Source: Prorocentrum cordatum (lineage: Eukaryota; Sar; Dinophyceae; Prorocentrales; Prorocentraceae). Taken from it: a stretch of DNA of 64,000 bases. The notes beneath the pieces are model-generated. The model was not told the origin of the DNA. It made no database searches and saw only the letters and a list, made by a program, of their open reading frames with translations. A program made the position numbers and the translations under genes. Each line of letters starts with the position of its first letter. Position 1 is the first letter of the stretch. Shown here one piece after another: positions 50,229-62,642 of the stretch. Location of the stretch: contig CAUYUJ010007247.1 in NCBI GenBank assembly GCA_963575745.1, positions 176,001 through 240,000 on the forward strand. Reading direction: 5' to 3'.

Positions 50229-50660
50229 CACGACGACGACGACGCTCTGGGGCCGTTCTTGGGGCCCCCTTGGGAGCATCGTGGGCCCGTTTGGGGGCGT
50301 TGGGGGACTTCTTGGGGAGCTCCGTGGTCCGTGGTCACTTGGATCCGCCGTGGATCAGATCTGACGCCCCCCTGGAGGCACGCGGGAAACTGCGCGGCTC
50401 CCCGCAACAGCAAGCAAGACTCCAATAACCCGAAACGTTATCTGGATGACCTAGACGACGACGACGACGACGACGCTCTGGGGCCCTTCTTGGGGCCCCC
50501 TTGGGAGCATCGTGGGCCCGTTTGGGGTCTCTTGGGGACTTCTTGGGTTGCTCCGCGGCCACTTGGATCCGCCGTGGAGCTGAACTGCGCGGCCCCCCGC
50601 AACAGCAAGCACGACTCCAATAACCCGAAACGTTATCTGGCTGACCGAGACGACGACGAA

Positions 50661-50670
<10 letters not shown>
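50229..50670. repeat. About 210-bp tandem duplication in intron 1 of gene 1
   Basis: Two copies (from about 50,241 and 50,472) sharing gacgctctggggcc, ttgggagcatcgtgggccc and ccaataacccgaaacgtta. The second lacks about 36 bases. Flanked by GAC triplet repeats. Confidence 0.8.
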
Positions 50671-50692
<22 letters not shown>

Positions 50693-50709
50693 TTATTGCA
50701 AGCCTCCAC

Positions 50710-50848
50710 GAGCCTCAGAACTCTCATCCTCTGACGAATCGGAGCTCTCCTTCTTCGCGCGTGGTTCCTCAGGGACCATGCTCTCCTCGGCGCCCTCGCC
50801 GTCGCCCGTGATCACCGCCGCCTGGAGCAGCGCAGGCGCCGCCGCCAT
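50710..50848 (-). CDS. Gene 1 first exon
   Basis: ATG at 50,848 in the context ggtgccATGgc: MAAAPALLQAAVITGDGEGA, EESMVPEEPRAKKESSDSSE, DESSEA, ending near gaggctc|gtggag (GT) or ctgag|gctcgt (GC). Acidic N-terminus. Just upstream (50,900-51,250) is low-complexity sequence; no spliced-leader site can be identified. Confidence 0.55.
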
Positions 50849-52360
50849 GGCACCTCCGACCCGCGAGCCGCGCGCGGGAGGGCGAAGGAGAAGGATAGAG
50901 GGAGATGCGGGATGAGGGGTTAGGGGGATGAGAAGGCGCTAACTTTTTCTGAGGGGAAGGGATGGTGAGGGGTGAGGGGCGAGGGAGATCTTGGAACCCT
51001 CTTGGGGCCCGTCGTCGTCGACGTCGTCGTCGTCGGAGGGGGGAGTCGGAGTCGGAGTCGGAGTCGGAGTCGGAGTCGGAGTTGGAGTCGGAGTCGTCGT
51101 CGGAGTCGCGTTGCTTCCATGTCCAGCTCTACCCACTGACTCCACACTCCACCTAAACTTCTGATTATCCTTCGTCCTCCTCCTCCTCCTCCTCGTCCGC
51201 CCTGCCCTCATCGTGCCCCTGGCCCCCGGCGCCTGGCGCCGCCACTGCCGAGGGCAGACCCAGGGCCCAGCGGGCCCAGCGGGGGGGCATGCGCTGCGCT
51301 GATCCGAAACCGCGGAGAGCGGAGCACATCGCCTCTGTCATCCTCTCTCTCCTTGCCGTCGCTCGGACGTTCATTTCCCGTGCATGGTTCGGTTCCGTGC
51401 GTGTGTTGTTTTGCTCGATGATCCAGGATGCTCCTCCAGGGTGTTCGCCGAGAAAGAAATGCACGCGTCCGAGCGATGCGAGATGCCAGGTATCTGTCTC
51501 GCTGGTAGCCTTGGAACTTGGAACGACGATGACGACGACGACGACGACGACGCTGACCCCTCCTTCTTCTCCATCCTCCTCCTCATCCTTCCTCACCCCC
51601 CATTCCTCCTCCTCCCTCCTCCTCCCCACCCCTCCGCTGCGCTCTGCGCACCGAGAGGCGATGAGAGATGAGAGAGGCGAAGCAGAGAGGAACGGGCCCA
51701 GGAGGAGGAGGAGGAGGCGGATGAGGAAGAGGAAGGAGGAGGAGGAGGAGGAGGAGAAGGGCGGAGGATGAGAAGGAGGCGAACAGGGAGGAGGAGAATA
51801 CGATGACCTCTTGCGTCGGACACGGCCGTCATCACGGCGACGCCCCGCGCTCCGCATGCCGCGCGCGCCAGTGCCCAGTGCCACATCCCCGTCCCCCTCC
51901 TCCTTCCTCCTCCTCCTCACTCCTCGCCCTCCCCTGCGCTCTGCGCTCCTCCCTCCTCCCCCTCCCCCTCCCCCTCCCTCCTCCTCCTCCTCCTCCTCCT
52001 CCTCCTCCCTCCTCCTCCTCCTCCTCCTCCTCCTCCTCCTCCTCCTCCTCCTCCTCCTCCTCCCCCTCCTCCTCCTGTCCCCTCCTCCTCCGCGCGGCTG
52101 GCGGCTGGCGGGCAGGAGCAGCGCTCGCGGTGATCAGCGGGGCCTCCGGCGCGCGAACAGGGGGGGGTGAGCGAGTGAGCACGACAGAAAGAAGGGCCGG
52201 CATGATCAATGGAATGGTCGAACGAGGAAGAGGGGAAAGGTGGGCGGAAGGAGGGGGGCGGAGGAGGGAGGAATGGACAAGGGACAAGAGGGGGAAAGGG
52301 AGAGGAAGGGAAGAGGAGGGAGAAGGGGAAATGGGAAGTGGGAAGCGCATGTGTGTTTGT
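50849..52360. other. Low-complexity sequence, no gene supported
   Basis: Contains a GGAGTC hexamer repeat (51,040-51,110), GAC triplets (51,520-51,552), and CTC runs (51,965-52,075). Coding-like scraps on the minus strand are not convincing. Confidence 0.4.
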
Positions 52361-52369
52361 ACAGGAATG

Positions 52370-52790
52370 TAAATGTAAATATGTATGCATGTATGTGTGT
52401 ATGTATGCATGTATGTATGTATGTATGTATGCATGTATGTATGTGTATATGCATGTGTGTGTGCATTTACCCATGGGAAGGATGGAGGGATGACGGAAGG
52501 AGAAGGAGGGAGGGCGAATGGGAAATGTGAGGTAATGCGTATTGTATACCATATGTGTGTATACATATGTGTGTATGTATGTATGTATGTATGCATGCAT
52601 GTATGCATGTATGTATGTATGTATGTATATAGTTTTGTATGTATGTATGCATGCAGGTATGTATGTATTTGTGTGTATATATGTGTGTATGTATGTATGT
52701 ATGTATGTATGTGTGTATATGTGTGTATGTATGTATGTATGTGTGTATGTATGTATGTTTGTATGTATGAATGCACGGACAAGGACCGCC
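52370..52790. repeat. (TATG)n microsatellite
   Basis: About 420 bases of tatg/tgta tetramers in two blocks. Related tatgtgta sequence recurs at 58,730-58,860. Confidence 0.9.
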
Positions 52791-52799
52791 AATCATATG

Positions 52800-54840
52800 C
52801 ACCTATGTGTATATGGATGCGTGTACGCATGTACGCATGCACAAAGGTGGTGCGCACATATCTACACAGTACCACAACCGCACGTTCCTGACATCGCGGG
52901 GACCGCTCAACCTTGAACTATCGGCCTTTTGCCCAAACGGCGAATCGCTCAACGTCGACCGATTCTGGACCACTGGTGGCGCTCAACGTTGAACGCTGGC
53001 GGCGGCAGGGCCGCCGCCGCTCGATTCGACGCGAACGCGCCGTCTCATCATCGGTTTTCGCGATCGGAATCAGAGCGAAGAGGTATATTTCGATTTGTTT
53101 GGAAAGGGCGAGCTGGGGCTCTCCCACCACAGATCGTCGACGTGTGAAATTGCTGGGGCGCGGCATTTGGGTGGGCAACGTGTTCACATCCGAAATCCGC
53201 ATCCCGTTTCCCCCCTTCCATTCCCATTCCCCTCCTTCTCCTCCCTCCCCCCTCCTCCTCCTCTCCTCCTCCCCCGCCCTCCGCCTCTTCACGGAAGGCG
53301 CGCCCCCCCCCCCCTCTCTCCTTCCCACACGCCCCCCCCTTCCCCATCCGTGCACGCGCGCGCGCGCAAGCCCGCCGCCCGCGGGGCGGAGGGCAGTTCC
53401 CCCTTCCCCAGGAACCGAACGCGGCGCGGCACGTCACCCCCATCGCCATGAACACCCTCACCTCGCCACCACCACCCATCACCATCACCATTCGCGCTTC
53501 AACGCGGCATCGCAGGGCCGCCGCTGCACGGGCGGCACGCGGCGGCACGGCCGCCGCTGGCGGTTGGCGGGGCCACGCCTTCCGCTGAGGCCGTTGCCGC
53601 ATCCCCCTCGGCGATGGCATTCCGCCTCCTGCGTGCCGAGCCTTCCGCTCCTCCGCTGCGGCGGCCCGCGGCATCGCGGGGCCGCAGCTGCGGCGGGCGG
53701 CGGCGGGGGCATTGCCCTAAATGTTCCGTTGCGCCCGAAGGTCATTCTTGTCGGCGAACTTCCGCCCGTCGAGCGCGCTGCAGCCGCGGCCGCGCCAGGC
53801 TCATCATGTTTGCGCAGCGCGGGCTCTGTCAGGCCTCCAGCTTTCTGCGCTTCCTGGTTGCACCGAGCGCAACACGCAACCCTAAAATGTTCGGCGTCGC
53901 GCTCGTGCGAGCAGGCGGTCGCGTTAGGCGCTCGGGCCCCATCCGCGGGGCCTTATTCCGACCGTCGCACAAATGGCGATTCACGAGTTCACGATGGGAA
54001 TTGTCGTGCCCGAACTGGCTACGCACCCGCGAGGGCGCTCTGGCAGCGCGTCGACGATGTAGCGCCCCACCGCCGCGACGCGCGCCCCCGGCGGGCGTCT
54101 CCACGAGGGCGCCCACGGGGCCTAGCGTCGCTTATTTCTTCTTCCGCCAAGCCACCGCGAGACCCAGAGCAATTTCGCGGAGCGCATGAATTGCGCGTCG
54201 GAATCGCCGCGGCCGTGCGCCATGGCAATGTTCGTCGGCATCGCGCATTGCCGACCCCTGGGAGCTGGGGGCTTGCCCAAACTGGACCCTCCCATCACGA
54301 TGTTCGCACCCGAAGCCTCGTGGCTCCGTCGCAGGGGGCAGCCGCCGAGCATGGCGCTTCTCGTCGCGCGGCGCAGCACCTACCTGCTCCCCTTTTTGAG
54401 ACGCCTGCCAGCGCGGGGCAGAAACGCTGCGCCGCGGCGGGGGGCTTCGCACGATAATGCAACCGCTGCCCACTCGCGGCTATCGTAAACGCTGCACATC
54501 GCGGCCAGGCTCGATTCGGGCTTCGAGGGAGGGGAGGGGCGCGGGGTGGGGCAGAGGAAGGAAAGGGGCGGGAGAAGGGAGAGGGGGGGGGGGAGTGAGG
54601 GGGGATGCAGGAAGGGGGCGATGGGGGATGGAGGGAGGGAGGGGAGAGGGGGAAGGGGGGAGGGGCGTGGGAGGGAGGGGAGGAGACAGGGGGGGGGGGA
54701 GGAGGATGATGATGATGACGCGCCTTGAAAGGTCGGTTCTCCCAAAACACAAACCTGAGAAGCCACCAATACGCCAAATGCGCACGGTAGAGAAAGAGGG
54801 AAGCGGGGAAGAAGCGGGAGAGGAAGGGGCAGAACAAAGA
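52800..54840. other. No gene supported
   Basis: A 514-codon plus frame (52,913-54,457) covers this region, but its Arg/Ala/Pro-rich, pattern-free translation and GC-rich repeats (cgccgctgg-type) suggest it is open by composition only. Confidence 0.4.
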
Positions 54841-55582
54841 TGAATCCCAACCCAGGATTGAAACCCAAGATACTGAACGAAATCATGAATGGAGACTGCC
54901 TGTCCAATACTGAAAGAAATCATGATTGAAACCCATGATACTGAAAGAAATCGTGAATGATTGAAACCCATCCTAAATTGAACCCATGATACTGAATGAA
55001 ATCCACCACCAGGACCCTCTCGCTTTGAATAAAGGTGCGAGCAATGAGAAACGTAATGCAAGGTAATGGATTATGCTTAAATTGATCAAAATATCTTGAG
55101 TGACTTGAGTAACTCGAGTAACTTGAATAACTCTTGACGCCGATCTTGGGGGCATATGTTCCCACGACCTGAAGTGATTAAGAAGTGAAGAGAACTTTCT
55201 TTGAGTCCCTTGAAGCCCAATATATCTAAGTGGCAACCCATTCGAATAAATGTGGTGAAAGAAAGAAAGCCTGACATTAAACTGAATGTCCCAAGCACGC
55301 AATGACCCAGAAGATACGGAGGCATACAAAGGAAACTGTAAAGCCGAGTGAGCCCAACCGTGAGAACCCACCCCAGGTGAATCAAGGCATATGAGGTAGT
55401 TGAATTCAAACATGTATGACGCGAGAAGGCTGGGAATGTTTATGGTTTTGTATTTTGCCAACTACCGACGTTGAGGAGCATGCAAGGGAGATTGAAGGAG
55501 AACTGAGAGACCTCCAAAAGCCGCAGGCCCATGCACCGCAGATGCCAAGAGGTTCAGAATGTGGGAGTCCCAGGAGAGGTCT

Positions 55583-56140
55583 TCACGGATACTTCCAACG
55601 CCACTTTTCCACAAAGAAGTCTCCGTCCCACCAGTAGTCAGACAGGTACCAAACCACTGGGTGAGGCCAGTCAGATTCAGGGTCGAACCACGTATCATAG
55701 TACTCCGTGTACCAGACTTTGGTGTAGACTTTTTCCTCTTCACAGTAGTTCCACATTCCACCTGAGCCGTGTATCCACTTGAGACGCTTCCTGGCTGCTA
55801 GCTTGGCTGGAAGGCTGCGTTTGACCATCCCCTGAATTGTATATGGATGTTCCCAGCCGTTTCGGACAAGAGTTCCGTCAGGGTTTGAGGCGAAACGGCT
55901 ACTGACCAACAGCCAGTTCTTTCCAAGGGATTCTCCGAACCCTTTCGTCAGGTCCCCTAACGTTTACATACAGTCTATTGAAGCCGCTGTCCCGACAAGC
56001 TTTGAAGAGCGGAATTTTGCACCAGTCACATGTGAGATGTGGACCACCAAGGTCCGAAGGTATAAGGAACCGAGCAGGCAACTTGACCGCCCTTTGGAAT
56101 AGCAGCGTAGAGCAGTATGAGAGAGCAGCGTAGCAGCAGA
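55583..56140 (-). pseudogene. Unrecognised, compositionally distinct gene fragment
   Basis: On the minus strand, KLPARFLIPSDLGGPHLTCD then WCKIPLFKACRDSGFNRLYV and IPWKE lead, after a one-base frame change near 55,915, to LLVSSRFASNPDGTLVRNGW, EHPYTIQGMVKRSLPAKLAA and a Trp/Tyr-rich end (WYTEYYDTWFDPESDWPHPV, WYLSDYWWDGDFFVEKWRWK) with a stop at 55,583. The natural residue mix and lower GC of 54.8-56.1 kb set it apart from its neighbours. I do not recognise the protein. It could be an exon group or a broken transferred gene. Confidence 0.35.
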
Positions 56141-56289
56141 GCAGGGGGAGGAGGAGGGAAGGAGGGAAGGGAGGGGGGGGCGGAGGGAAGGAGAAGGAGC
56201 GAGGGAGGGGAAAGGGTGGCGGGAGGGAGGGGGGAGGGGGGTGAAGGAAGCGGGACGGGCGCGAGACCGCTCGTCCGATACCGCTCTGG

Positions 56290-56625
56290 CCAACAGCAAT
56301 GAACACATACCCCCAGAAAACCCCAAACAACCCAACCAGTAAACGCCAAAGCTACACGCATTTTTTTATATAAAAAACTTCACGCACAAAAAAACGGCAG
56401 CAAATACAGCAAAAACCACGCACAACCATAAAACACTACAAAAACACAAAAAAACATGATCAACCGACGCATAAACCCATATATATATATATATATATAT
56501 AAACGAACAAGCGCACAGAAAACACACCATAAACACAACGATCCACAAAAAAAAAAAAAAAACAAGCATGCAACCTGAAGAAAAACAGCAAACCAACAAA
56601 AAAACAAACAAACACAAGACAAACG

Positions 56626-56667
<42 letters not shown>

Positions 56668-57880
56668 GCAATACAAACAACCACACGCGCTACACCATGC
56701 CAACATCACGCAAAATCGCACAAAATCACACCCAAACCACCAAAATCACAAAATCACATCCAAATCACAGACAACCGACACCAAAATCACAAAATCACAT
56801 CCAAAACAAAAAAATACACACGCGCGCGCAAAAATCGCAGCGCCGACGCACAAAACGGAGCGCGAACGCGACGCTCGCCTACTAACGGCGACGGGCAGAC
56901 CCCGACGCGATCGCCGTCGCGCGGTGCTGCTGCAGAACTGCTGCAGAACTGCTGCAGAACTGCTGCAGAACTGCTGCAGAACTGCTGCGCCCTTCGGCGG
57001 CTGCTGCAGAAGTACTGCAGAAGTACTGCAGAAGTACTGCAGAACTGCTGCGCCGTCTGGGGGCTGCTGCAGAAGTACTGCAGAAGTACTGCAGAACTGC
57101 TGCAGAACTGCTGCGCGTCCCTGTGGGTGATCGCGCGTGGCTCGTGACCGAACGGCGCTCGGCGAGGGCACGAGCGACGCGCGCGGTGCCAAACGCGCAC
57201 GAAAAGCGCGCCGCCATGCCACGCAACGACGAAACGCACGCAACGGCATGCAAAAACGACGCGGGTCCAAAAAAAAAACACGAAAATACATAAAATGAGA
57301 CCAAAAAAAAATGAAACCAACATGATCGCACGAAAAAAAAAGGAAACCGAACCGAAAACGCAACAAAATCACCGAACTGCCACACAAAACACGAAAAACG
57401 CACAACAAAACAAAACAAAACCCAAAACGCTACGAATACGACAGAAATACATACCAAACTGTGAAAAAAACACTTAACAATACAAAAAAAAACATAAACG
57501 CACACACAAAAGCACAAAAATACACAACGCAACGCGCACGCACACAAAAAAACACAAATCAGTGCAACAAAAACGCAAAAACATACAACCACACGCCAAA
57601 GCGACAGCGCACACGACGAAACGCAATGGAAAACACACCAAAACGCAAAACCACAACGAAAACGCAAACAAACACAACAGCGGCACACAACAACGTGGAA
57701 ACGCACACACTAAAACGCACACAACGGCAGCGACGACCAGCAAACGGCGCACAACACAGAAACACAACAAAAAAACATTCACAATGCACGAACACCAAAA
57801 CACCACGCAACAATCGCAACGCTTCGGTCTGCTCTCCGCAGAAGCCCTTCGTGTGACGCCGAAAAAGAAAGAAATTCCGC
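56290..57880. repeat. A/C-rich, T-poor block with poly(A) and CTGCAG array
   Basis: The plus strand is dominated by A and C (aaaacac, acacaaaa) for about 1.6 kb, with a 41-base poly(A) at 56,626-56,666 and a TA repeat at about 56,478-56,500. In the middle (56,923-57,117) is an array of ctgctgcagaa and gtactgcagaa units. Long minus frames rich in Phe/Cys/Val are by-products. Confidence 0.7.
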
Positions 57881-57899
57881 CTCCGCGCTTCCGTCCGTA

Positions 57900-59014
57900 G
57901 CATGTAGAAGAAGATGCGGCAGTGCACTCCACGCCCGCGCCACTGGGGGCAGAGGGCAGCGGCGCCCCTTTGCTTCCGCATGCCGCGTCTGGCGCGCGGC
58001 CCCCTTCGGCGCCTCCGCGACGGCTGCCAGCGGCACAGGGCGCGCGCGCGCCCCTGTTCTTCTCGCGATGGGAAAGAAGGGCGGACACGAAGGGAAAATG
58101 AAATAGCGATGGAAGGGGGGCGGGGGAAGGGCGGGGGTGCATTGAAGTAGGTGCGACGAGAACATGTCAAGCGAATGTGCAGTTTCATCATGCTGGACGC
58201 TCGGAATGCGCCATCAGGTTGGGGATGTCGCGCGCGGGGGCCGCGCTTCGAATATGGGTTGGTAACTCACGGCTTTTACGGTGGCAGGTTGGAGATTGGT
58301 GCCGCGCCGAAGAAGGGGAACTGAATTCCACCCTTGACAGCGCCGAGCATTTCGTGGACGACTGAGGCCCCGACCGAACAGGGATTGGCCCGAACGAGTC
58401 GCCCCTTTTCACTGGCGCACGTCCGGGCTTGACCTTAAGAGGAGGGGGCATGGGGCGGGATGGTGTATATCAGCATCGCTGATGCATCCTTGGTTCTCTG
58501 TGGTCCTCCTCCTCCTCCACTTCCTCTTCCTCCTCCTGCTCCCCTCCTCCTCCTTCTCCTCCTCCTCCTCCTCCCCCCCCTGCTCTTCTTCCGATTGGCT
58601 CACCTCCGACCGAACGCTGAGGGGCCCGAACGACTCACCTCGGGGTCGGCGGAATGAGCGAAGCGACTCAATGTAAGAATGTTGAGCGTGGAAACATGTG
58701 CGCACCACACATGTATATGCATAACTTACATGTACGTATATGTGTATGTGTGTAAATGATTACGTATATGTATGTGTATATGTATGTGCATGTGTATGTA
58801 TACGTGTATGTGAATGGTTTCATATGTACGTGTATGCATGTATGAATGTGTATGAATATAATGTTGCGTAAAAGTGTCCGTATATAGTGAGGGGTGCCGA
58901 GGAGCGGGGCAACAAAGCAGAGGGATACCTAGGAAGAGGACTACGAAGAAAGGGGCGACGATCAGAGGAGAGAATATACTTATGTTCACACTGCGGTGCG
59001 TCCACAATCAGCGC

Positions 59015-59045
<31 letters not shown>

Positions 59046-59290
59046 ATTGAGCACATCGCGGTGGCCCGACAGGCCTCTCGAATCGGCCGCGGCATTCAAC
59101 ATTTTAGAACTATGATTCAAACCCGTGGACGATCATTGCCGTTTCAACGTCTGGCGGGGGGGTCGAACATGCATCATCGTCGTCATCGTCGTCGTAGCGT
59201 CGTCGTCATCGTCTCTCTGGTGGTCGTCATCGTCGTCGTAGCGTCGTCGTCGTCGCCTACTCCTCCCCCTCCCTCCTCGTCCTCGTCATC
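57900..59290. other. No gene supported
   Basis: Mixed unique and simple sequence: CTC run (58,500-58,575), TG/TA-rich stretch (58,725-58,870), TA repeat (59,018-59,044), GTC/ATC triplets (59,175-59,260). A further TA repeat lies at 59,498-59,526. Confidence 0.4.
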
Positions 59291-59749
59291 GTCCTACTCC
59301 TCCTCCTCCTCCTCCTCCTTCTCCTCCTCCTCCTCCCACCACTCCGCTGACGCGGTGCGAATGTTCGACCCCGCCGATTTGCCCGCGGGCCCGAGCCTGG
59401 CGGCGATCACAACCATTCTGCGGAACCCGCGCTCGCAATGGCCGGGCATTTCAGCATCCGAGTCGCCGAGCCAGCGCCGCGCGGGCGCTTGCGTTCCTCC
59501 TATATATATATATATATATATATATATGGGAAGCAACAACTGCAATGCTGTCCAATGCCATGATGCTATACCTGCCTGGTCAGAGGGAGAGCGGAGCAGG
59601 AGGAGCAGGGAGCAGGAGGCAGGAGGAGGAGAAGGATGAGGGATCAAGCAGACGGCGGACGGTGGACGGCCGATTGCGATCAGGAGGGGGGGCGCAGAAA
59701 CGAGCGAGGAATTGGATAATCCAGCCAGGGCCTGAGACGAGCAAACGTT

Positions 59750-60610
59750 GCATAGCACCATGACAGATAGGGCAGCGAGCTCCTCTCGCGTGGGCGTTCT
59801 TCGATACAGGCTCACAGTATACGAAGACATGTGAAACGCTACATGTTCCCGACGCCTCATTGTTTCGCCAACTTGGTAATAAAACCGACTCCTGAAAGCA
59901 GCATCTCGCTCCTCCCTCTCGCGCATTCGCATCGTGTCTTGCGAGTCGTCACCGTCAGACTCTTGGGACTGAAACTGCTGGGTCTGAGGCTGCTCGGACT
60001 GAGGGTGCTGGGATTGAGGATGCCCTTGTGGCATCACTGCTGGGACTGATACTGCTGGGGCCGAACTGCTGGGACAGAGCTGATGGAACGTCGGCGTCAC
60101 TGCTGGAACTGAGGATACCCATGTGGCGCCACTGCTGGGACTCAAATCGCTGGGGCCGAACTGCTGGGACTGACGATGCTGGAACATCTGCGTCACTGCT
60201 GGAACTGAGGATGCCCCTGTGGCGTCACTACTGGGACTGAGGGTGCTGGGGCCGAACTGCTGGGACTGACGATGCCATTGTGGCGTCACTGCTGGAACTG
60301 AGGATGCCCTTGCGGCCACGCTGCTGGGACCGAGCTGCTGGGACATATCTGCTGGGGCTGAGCTGCTAGAACTGAGCTGCTGGCACTGCTGGGACTGACT
60401 ACTGGGAGAGACTGCTGGGACTGAGGCTGCTGGGGCGGAGCTGCTGGAACTGAGCGGCTGGGACTGAGCACCGGGTGCATCGTCCTGGCAGGGGCGGGGG
60501 GCGCCAGGGCACCAGCCGCCAGCCCCCACTCCCCGCTCCCCACTCCCAATCCCTAGTCCCGAGTCGCACATACTATCCCTATCCCTAGTCCCGAGGCCCC
60601 CACTCCCCAC
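59750..60610 (-). CDS. Possible Gln/Ser/Pro-rich protein over a minisatellite
   Basis: The minus frame (438 codons, open from 60,610) first reads repeats like SSSSAPA and QSQQFGPS produced by ctgctgggactgag-type DNA units (about 59,960-60,470). It then gives ordinary sequence: QESDGDDSQDTMRMREREER, DAAFRSRFYYQVGETMRRRE, HVAFHMSSYTVSLYRRTPTR and EELAALSVMVLCNVCSSQ. The second part looks coding. Start and end are uncertain and I know no family. Confidence 0.3.
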
Positions 60611-60840
60611 CGCGCAGTGTCCAGGGTCGGCTCTATGATCACTGGAGCAGCGCCGAGGTCGCCATCGCCGAGCCCCGCGAGGACGGACGCGAAACTGACA
60701 CGAGGACGGGCGCGAGGAGGACTTTCGGGGATGTCCCGCAACCAGGAAGCTAGGCGGCGAAGGCGGCCCTCACCAGAACCAACCGACATCAATTGAGCCG
60801 ATGTTCTCACGGACGGCGCGCGCATATTGACTTTCCCGCC

Positions 60841-60978
60841 CTTCGCGCCCAGCGATGCTCGAAATGCGATTATCAACGCGCACTTCTGGGAAGCCAAGCA
60901 AGCCCCGTCCTTCGCGCCCAGCGATGCGCGAAATGCGACTATCAACGCGCAGTTCTGGGAAGCCAAGCAAGCGCCACG
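60841..60978. repeat. 69-bp tandem duplication
   Basis: cttcgcgcccagcgatg occurs at 60,841 and 60,910, followed in both by aaatgcga-tatcaacgcgca and ttctgggaagccaagcaagc. Confidence 0.85.
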
Positions 60979-61219
60979 ACTACCAGGGTGGGCGCCGACG
61001 TGTCGCGGCCCCCCGCTTCCACCTCCTTCCCCTCATTCCTCCTCCTCCCCCTCCCCCTCCTCCTCCTCCTCCTCCTCCTCTTCCTCCTCCTCCTCCTCCT
61101 CCTCTGCGCTCTGCGCTGCTAAGCGACCCTTCGGACCTGGGGCCGCGGCCTCCGCCTTCGGCGAAGCTGGAGCCCTGTCTCTCTTCAGGCGGCTCAATGC
61201 CCGAGCCTTCCCATCTCCA

Positions 61220-61280
61220 GCAACATCGTCGTCGTCGTCTTCGATTCGTATTCGTCGTCGTCGTCGTCGACGTGGTGGCG

Positions 61281-61336
<56 letters not shown>

Positions 61337-61860
61337 GATCCGTCCACCTGCTCACCAATATAAGCATCATCCTGAGTATCGGCCTGACCCCCTGACTCCT
61401 GACCCTCATCAGCAAACGCCTCATCACCATCACCACCATCATCATCACGAACACCATCACCATCACCATCATCATCATCATAACCATCCTCATCATCATC
61501 ATCGTCATCGTCGGCATCGCCATCATCATCAGCTTCATCATCATCAGTATCAGCATCATCATCATCATTATCATCATAATCACACTCAGCATCATCATCG
61601 TCGTCATCAGCATCAGCATCACCACCATCAACCATCAACACCATCAGCATCATCATCATCACAATCATCATCATACTACTAATCATCAGCATCATCATCA
61701 TCAGCAGCATCAGCCTCCATCATCATCATCAGCATCATCATAATCATCAGCATCATCATCAGCATCATCATCATCAGCAGCATCATCAGCCGCAGCATCT
61801 CCATCGTCCTCCTCACCATCATCGCCCATCGTCATCCTCACCATACTCCCCCCTCCTCCC
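61220..61860. repeat. GTC and CAT triplet microsatellites
   Basis: gtcgtc runs at 61,224-61,340 and catcat/cagcat runs at 61,430-61,850. They give false Asp- or His-rich frames. Confidence 0.9.
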
Positions 61861-62053
61861 TCATCCAACCCGCGGTGCCAGCGGCGAGCGGGCAACGTGA
61901 GCTCTTGTTGCGCGGCTGGCAGTAGCCGAAGTTGAAGCTGGCGCTGTCACTGCGGCCCTGCGGGGCAGGGGGGCATGGGGGGGAGGGCGAAGGCGGGCGG
62001 GAAGGTTAGTGGAGGGAAGAGGGAGGAAGGATGGCGGAGATAGAAGGCCAAAT

Positions 62054-62054
<1 letters not shown>

Positions 62055-62140
<86 letters not shown>
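62055..62140. repeat. (GA)n microsatellite
   Basis: Uninterrupted gagaga of about 85 bases. Confidence 0.95.
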
Positions 62141-62143
<3 letters not shown>

Positions 62144-62642
62144 ACGAGCAAATAGCAGGCGAAGGCAGTGAGGGAGATCAGCAAGATCTGCGGCAGAGTG
62201 GCACGAGCGCGCATCCGATGAGGAGAGGCCAGGTTCTGCTGTCAAGAGGGCGCCCCTTCCCACCCAGCGCCCCTCCTCATTGACCAATGGGCCCCCCACT
62301 GATAGCCAAGATGCGGGACCTGGATCAAGGAATGGAAGAGGAACACCGCACCACACGGGGACAAGTGGAAGCAGACATGAGAGGAAAAAGACACGCTGGT
62401 GGCTGGTGATGCCTTAGGGCATGATATCAATACCCTGCTCAATGAACATCGCGACCAAATAAGAACCTGCGCACTGCGCAGAGACTGAACGGGCATGAGG
62501 GAGAAGGAAGGATGAATGACGAGAGTGGATGGACATGGTAACAGTCTGTTTAGCAATCGGACGCTCATCGGTCGAAATCGGAACCTTGAAAATACCCACT
62601 GGCACCCTCGACTACTCGATTTTCCCTTGGGGGTCGGAACCG

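Larger units (their letters stand above)
42568..50848 (-). other. Gene 1: multi-exon host-type gene (whole span)
   Basis: I infer about twelve exons on the minus strand from coding-like segments with matching splice signals: 50,848-50,710; 49,998-49,680; 49,065-48,994; 48,693-48,567; 47,964-47,539; 47,216-46,786; 46,721-46,519; 46,328-46,178; 45,672-45,487; 45,170-44,829; 44,550-43,986; 43,632-42,568. Introns hold GA, CTC, CAT and MITE repeats. The protein starts MAAAPALLQAAVITGDGEGA and ends SGKRSSGSK. The early part (Cys/His cluster, then a FDWCKFYMTYSKAK segment) reminds me of a large protein family of unknown function in dinoflagellate gene sets (memory only). A nonsense codon and a homopolymer frameshift mean it may be a pseudogene, or that the sequence has errors. 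Whether all exons belong to one gene is not proven. Confidence 0.5.

Noticed and set aside
52913-54457. 514-codon plus-strand ORF
   Set aside because: GC-rich, pattern-free Arg/Ala/Pro composition; overlapping frames on the other strand are equally open.
56923-57117. CRISPR-like array
   Set aside because: Short contiguous ctgctgcagaa units without unique spacers; a minisatellite.
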